Origin: Candidatus Izemoplasma sp.
GTDB lineage: Bacteria; Bacillota_I; Bacilli_A; Izemoplasmatales; Izemoplasmataceae
NCBI GenBank assembly: GCA_007116205.1
Contig: SKIY01000091.1
Location: 1-16,875, forward strand
Direction of reading: 5' to 3'
Length of the DNA stretch: 16,875 nt
This document shows, piece after piece, positions 16,745-16,875 of the stretch; position 1 is the first letter of the stretch, and each line of letters opens with the position of its first letter. The translations under genes were made by a program, and so were the position numbers. Below the pieces are notes generated by a model that had not been told where the DNA came from, ran no database searches, and saw only the letters and a program-made list of their open reading frames with translations.

Positions 16745-16875
16745 CCTTCTCAACTCCTTTATCTTTATTTAGATATGTTCCGATAACAAACGAAAATACC
16801 ATCACGATTTTAAAAGATGCAATCCCAAAAAAAGCAACCAACGCATGTAAAATGTTTTCTTGCCGGAAATATACA
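16737..16875 (-). CDS. atpI: Probable ATP synthase subunit I, C-terminal end (cut by window edge)
   Basis: The last 45 residues of a protein are visible: VYFRQENILHALVAFF, then one hydrophobic helix (about residues 10-36, ending FSFVIGTYL) and a charged tail NKDKGVEKDD. AtpI is a small four-helix membrane protein that helps assemble the c-ring and usually precedes atpB in Bacillota. Position directly before atpB with an 8-base overlap, the membrane helix and the charged end fit this. No family-specific motif is visible in so short a piece, so the call rests mainly on context. Confidence 0.55.
   Translation of the reverse strand, partial: VYFRQENILHALVAFFGIASFKIVMVFSFVIGTYLNKDKGVEKDD

Overview
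This window comes from an AT-rich, low-GC Gram-positive type of bacterium (Bacillota or the neighbouring walled/unwalled Mycoplasmatota border, such as a Haloplasma- or Izemoplasma-like lineage; the placement is an inference). It uses the standard bacterial code: TGA ends accB, accC and atpC's upstream neighbour atpD, while tryptophan is TGG, which argues against Mycoplasma or Spiroplasma with code 4. Ribosome binding sites are strong and Bacillus-like (AGGAGG types). Every gene lies on the minus strand, so transcription runs from high to low coordinates.

Region 1 (about 10415-16875) is an F-type ATP synthase operon in the classical order: the end of a probable atpI, then atpB, atpE, atpF, atpH, atpA, atpG, atpD, atpC. 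Its promoter lies outside the window. The c subunit carries the full set of ligands known from sodium-binding c-rings, so the enzyme probably couples to Na+ rather than H+.

Region 2 (about 8856-10414) holds two single-gene units, each with its own promoter and a clear intrinsic terminator: a Dps-family ferritin-like protein and a biotin-protein ligase without a regulatory HTH domain. A regulatory stretch of about 290 bases follows, with the promoter for the next operon.

Region 3 (639-8906) is a ten-gene type II fatty acid synthesis operon: acpP, accB, accC, accD, accA, fabH, fabD, fabG, fabF, fabZ. It starts from a near-consensus sigma-A promoter (TTGACT, 17 bases, TATAAT) with a palindrome just upstream, and ends in a 12-bp stem hairpin. 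Most neighbouring genes overlap by 1 to 11 bases, which points to translational coupling. A weak hairpin with a U-rich tail after acpP could leave ACP in excess over the rest. The cluster makes malonyl-CoA (AccABCD, with AccB biotinylated by the nearby BirA), loads it on ACP (FabD), starts chains (FabH) and elongates, reduces and dehydrates them (FabF, FabG, FabZ). No enoyl-ACP reductase is present in the window, so the last step of the cycle must be encoded elsewhere.

Region 4 (1-506) is the N-terminal part of an unrecognised multi-pass membrane protein, cut by the window edge.

No mobile element, CRISPR array, tRNA, rRNA or recognisable riboswitch was seen. The window is mainly core metabolism. 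The items most worth a second look are the predicted sodium specificity of the ATP synthase, the missing enoyl reductase in an acc-first gene order, and the candidate operators at the acpP and dps promoters.
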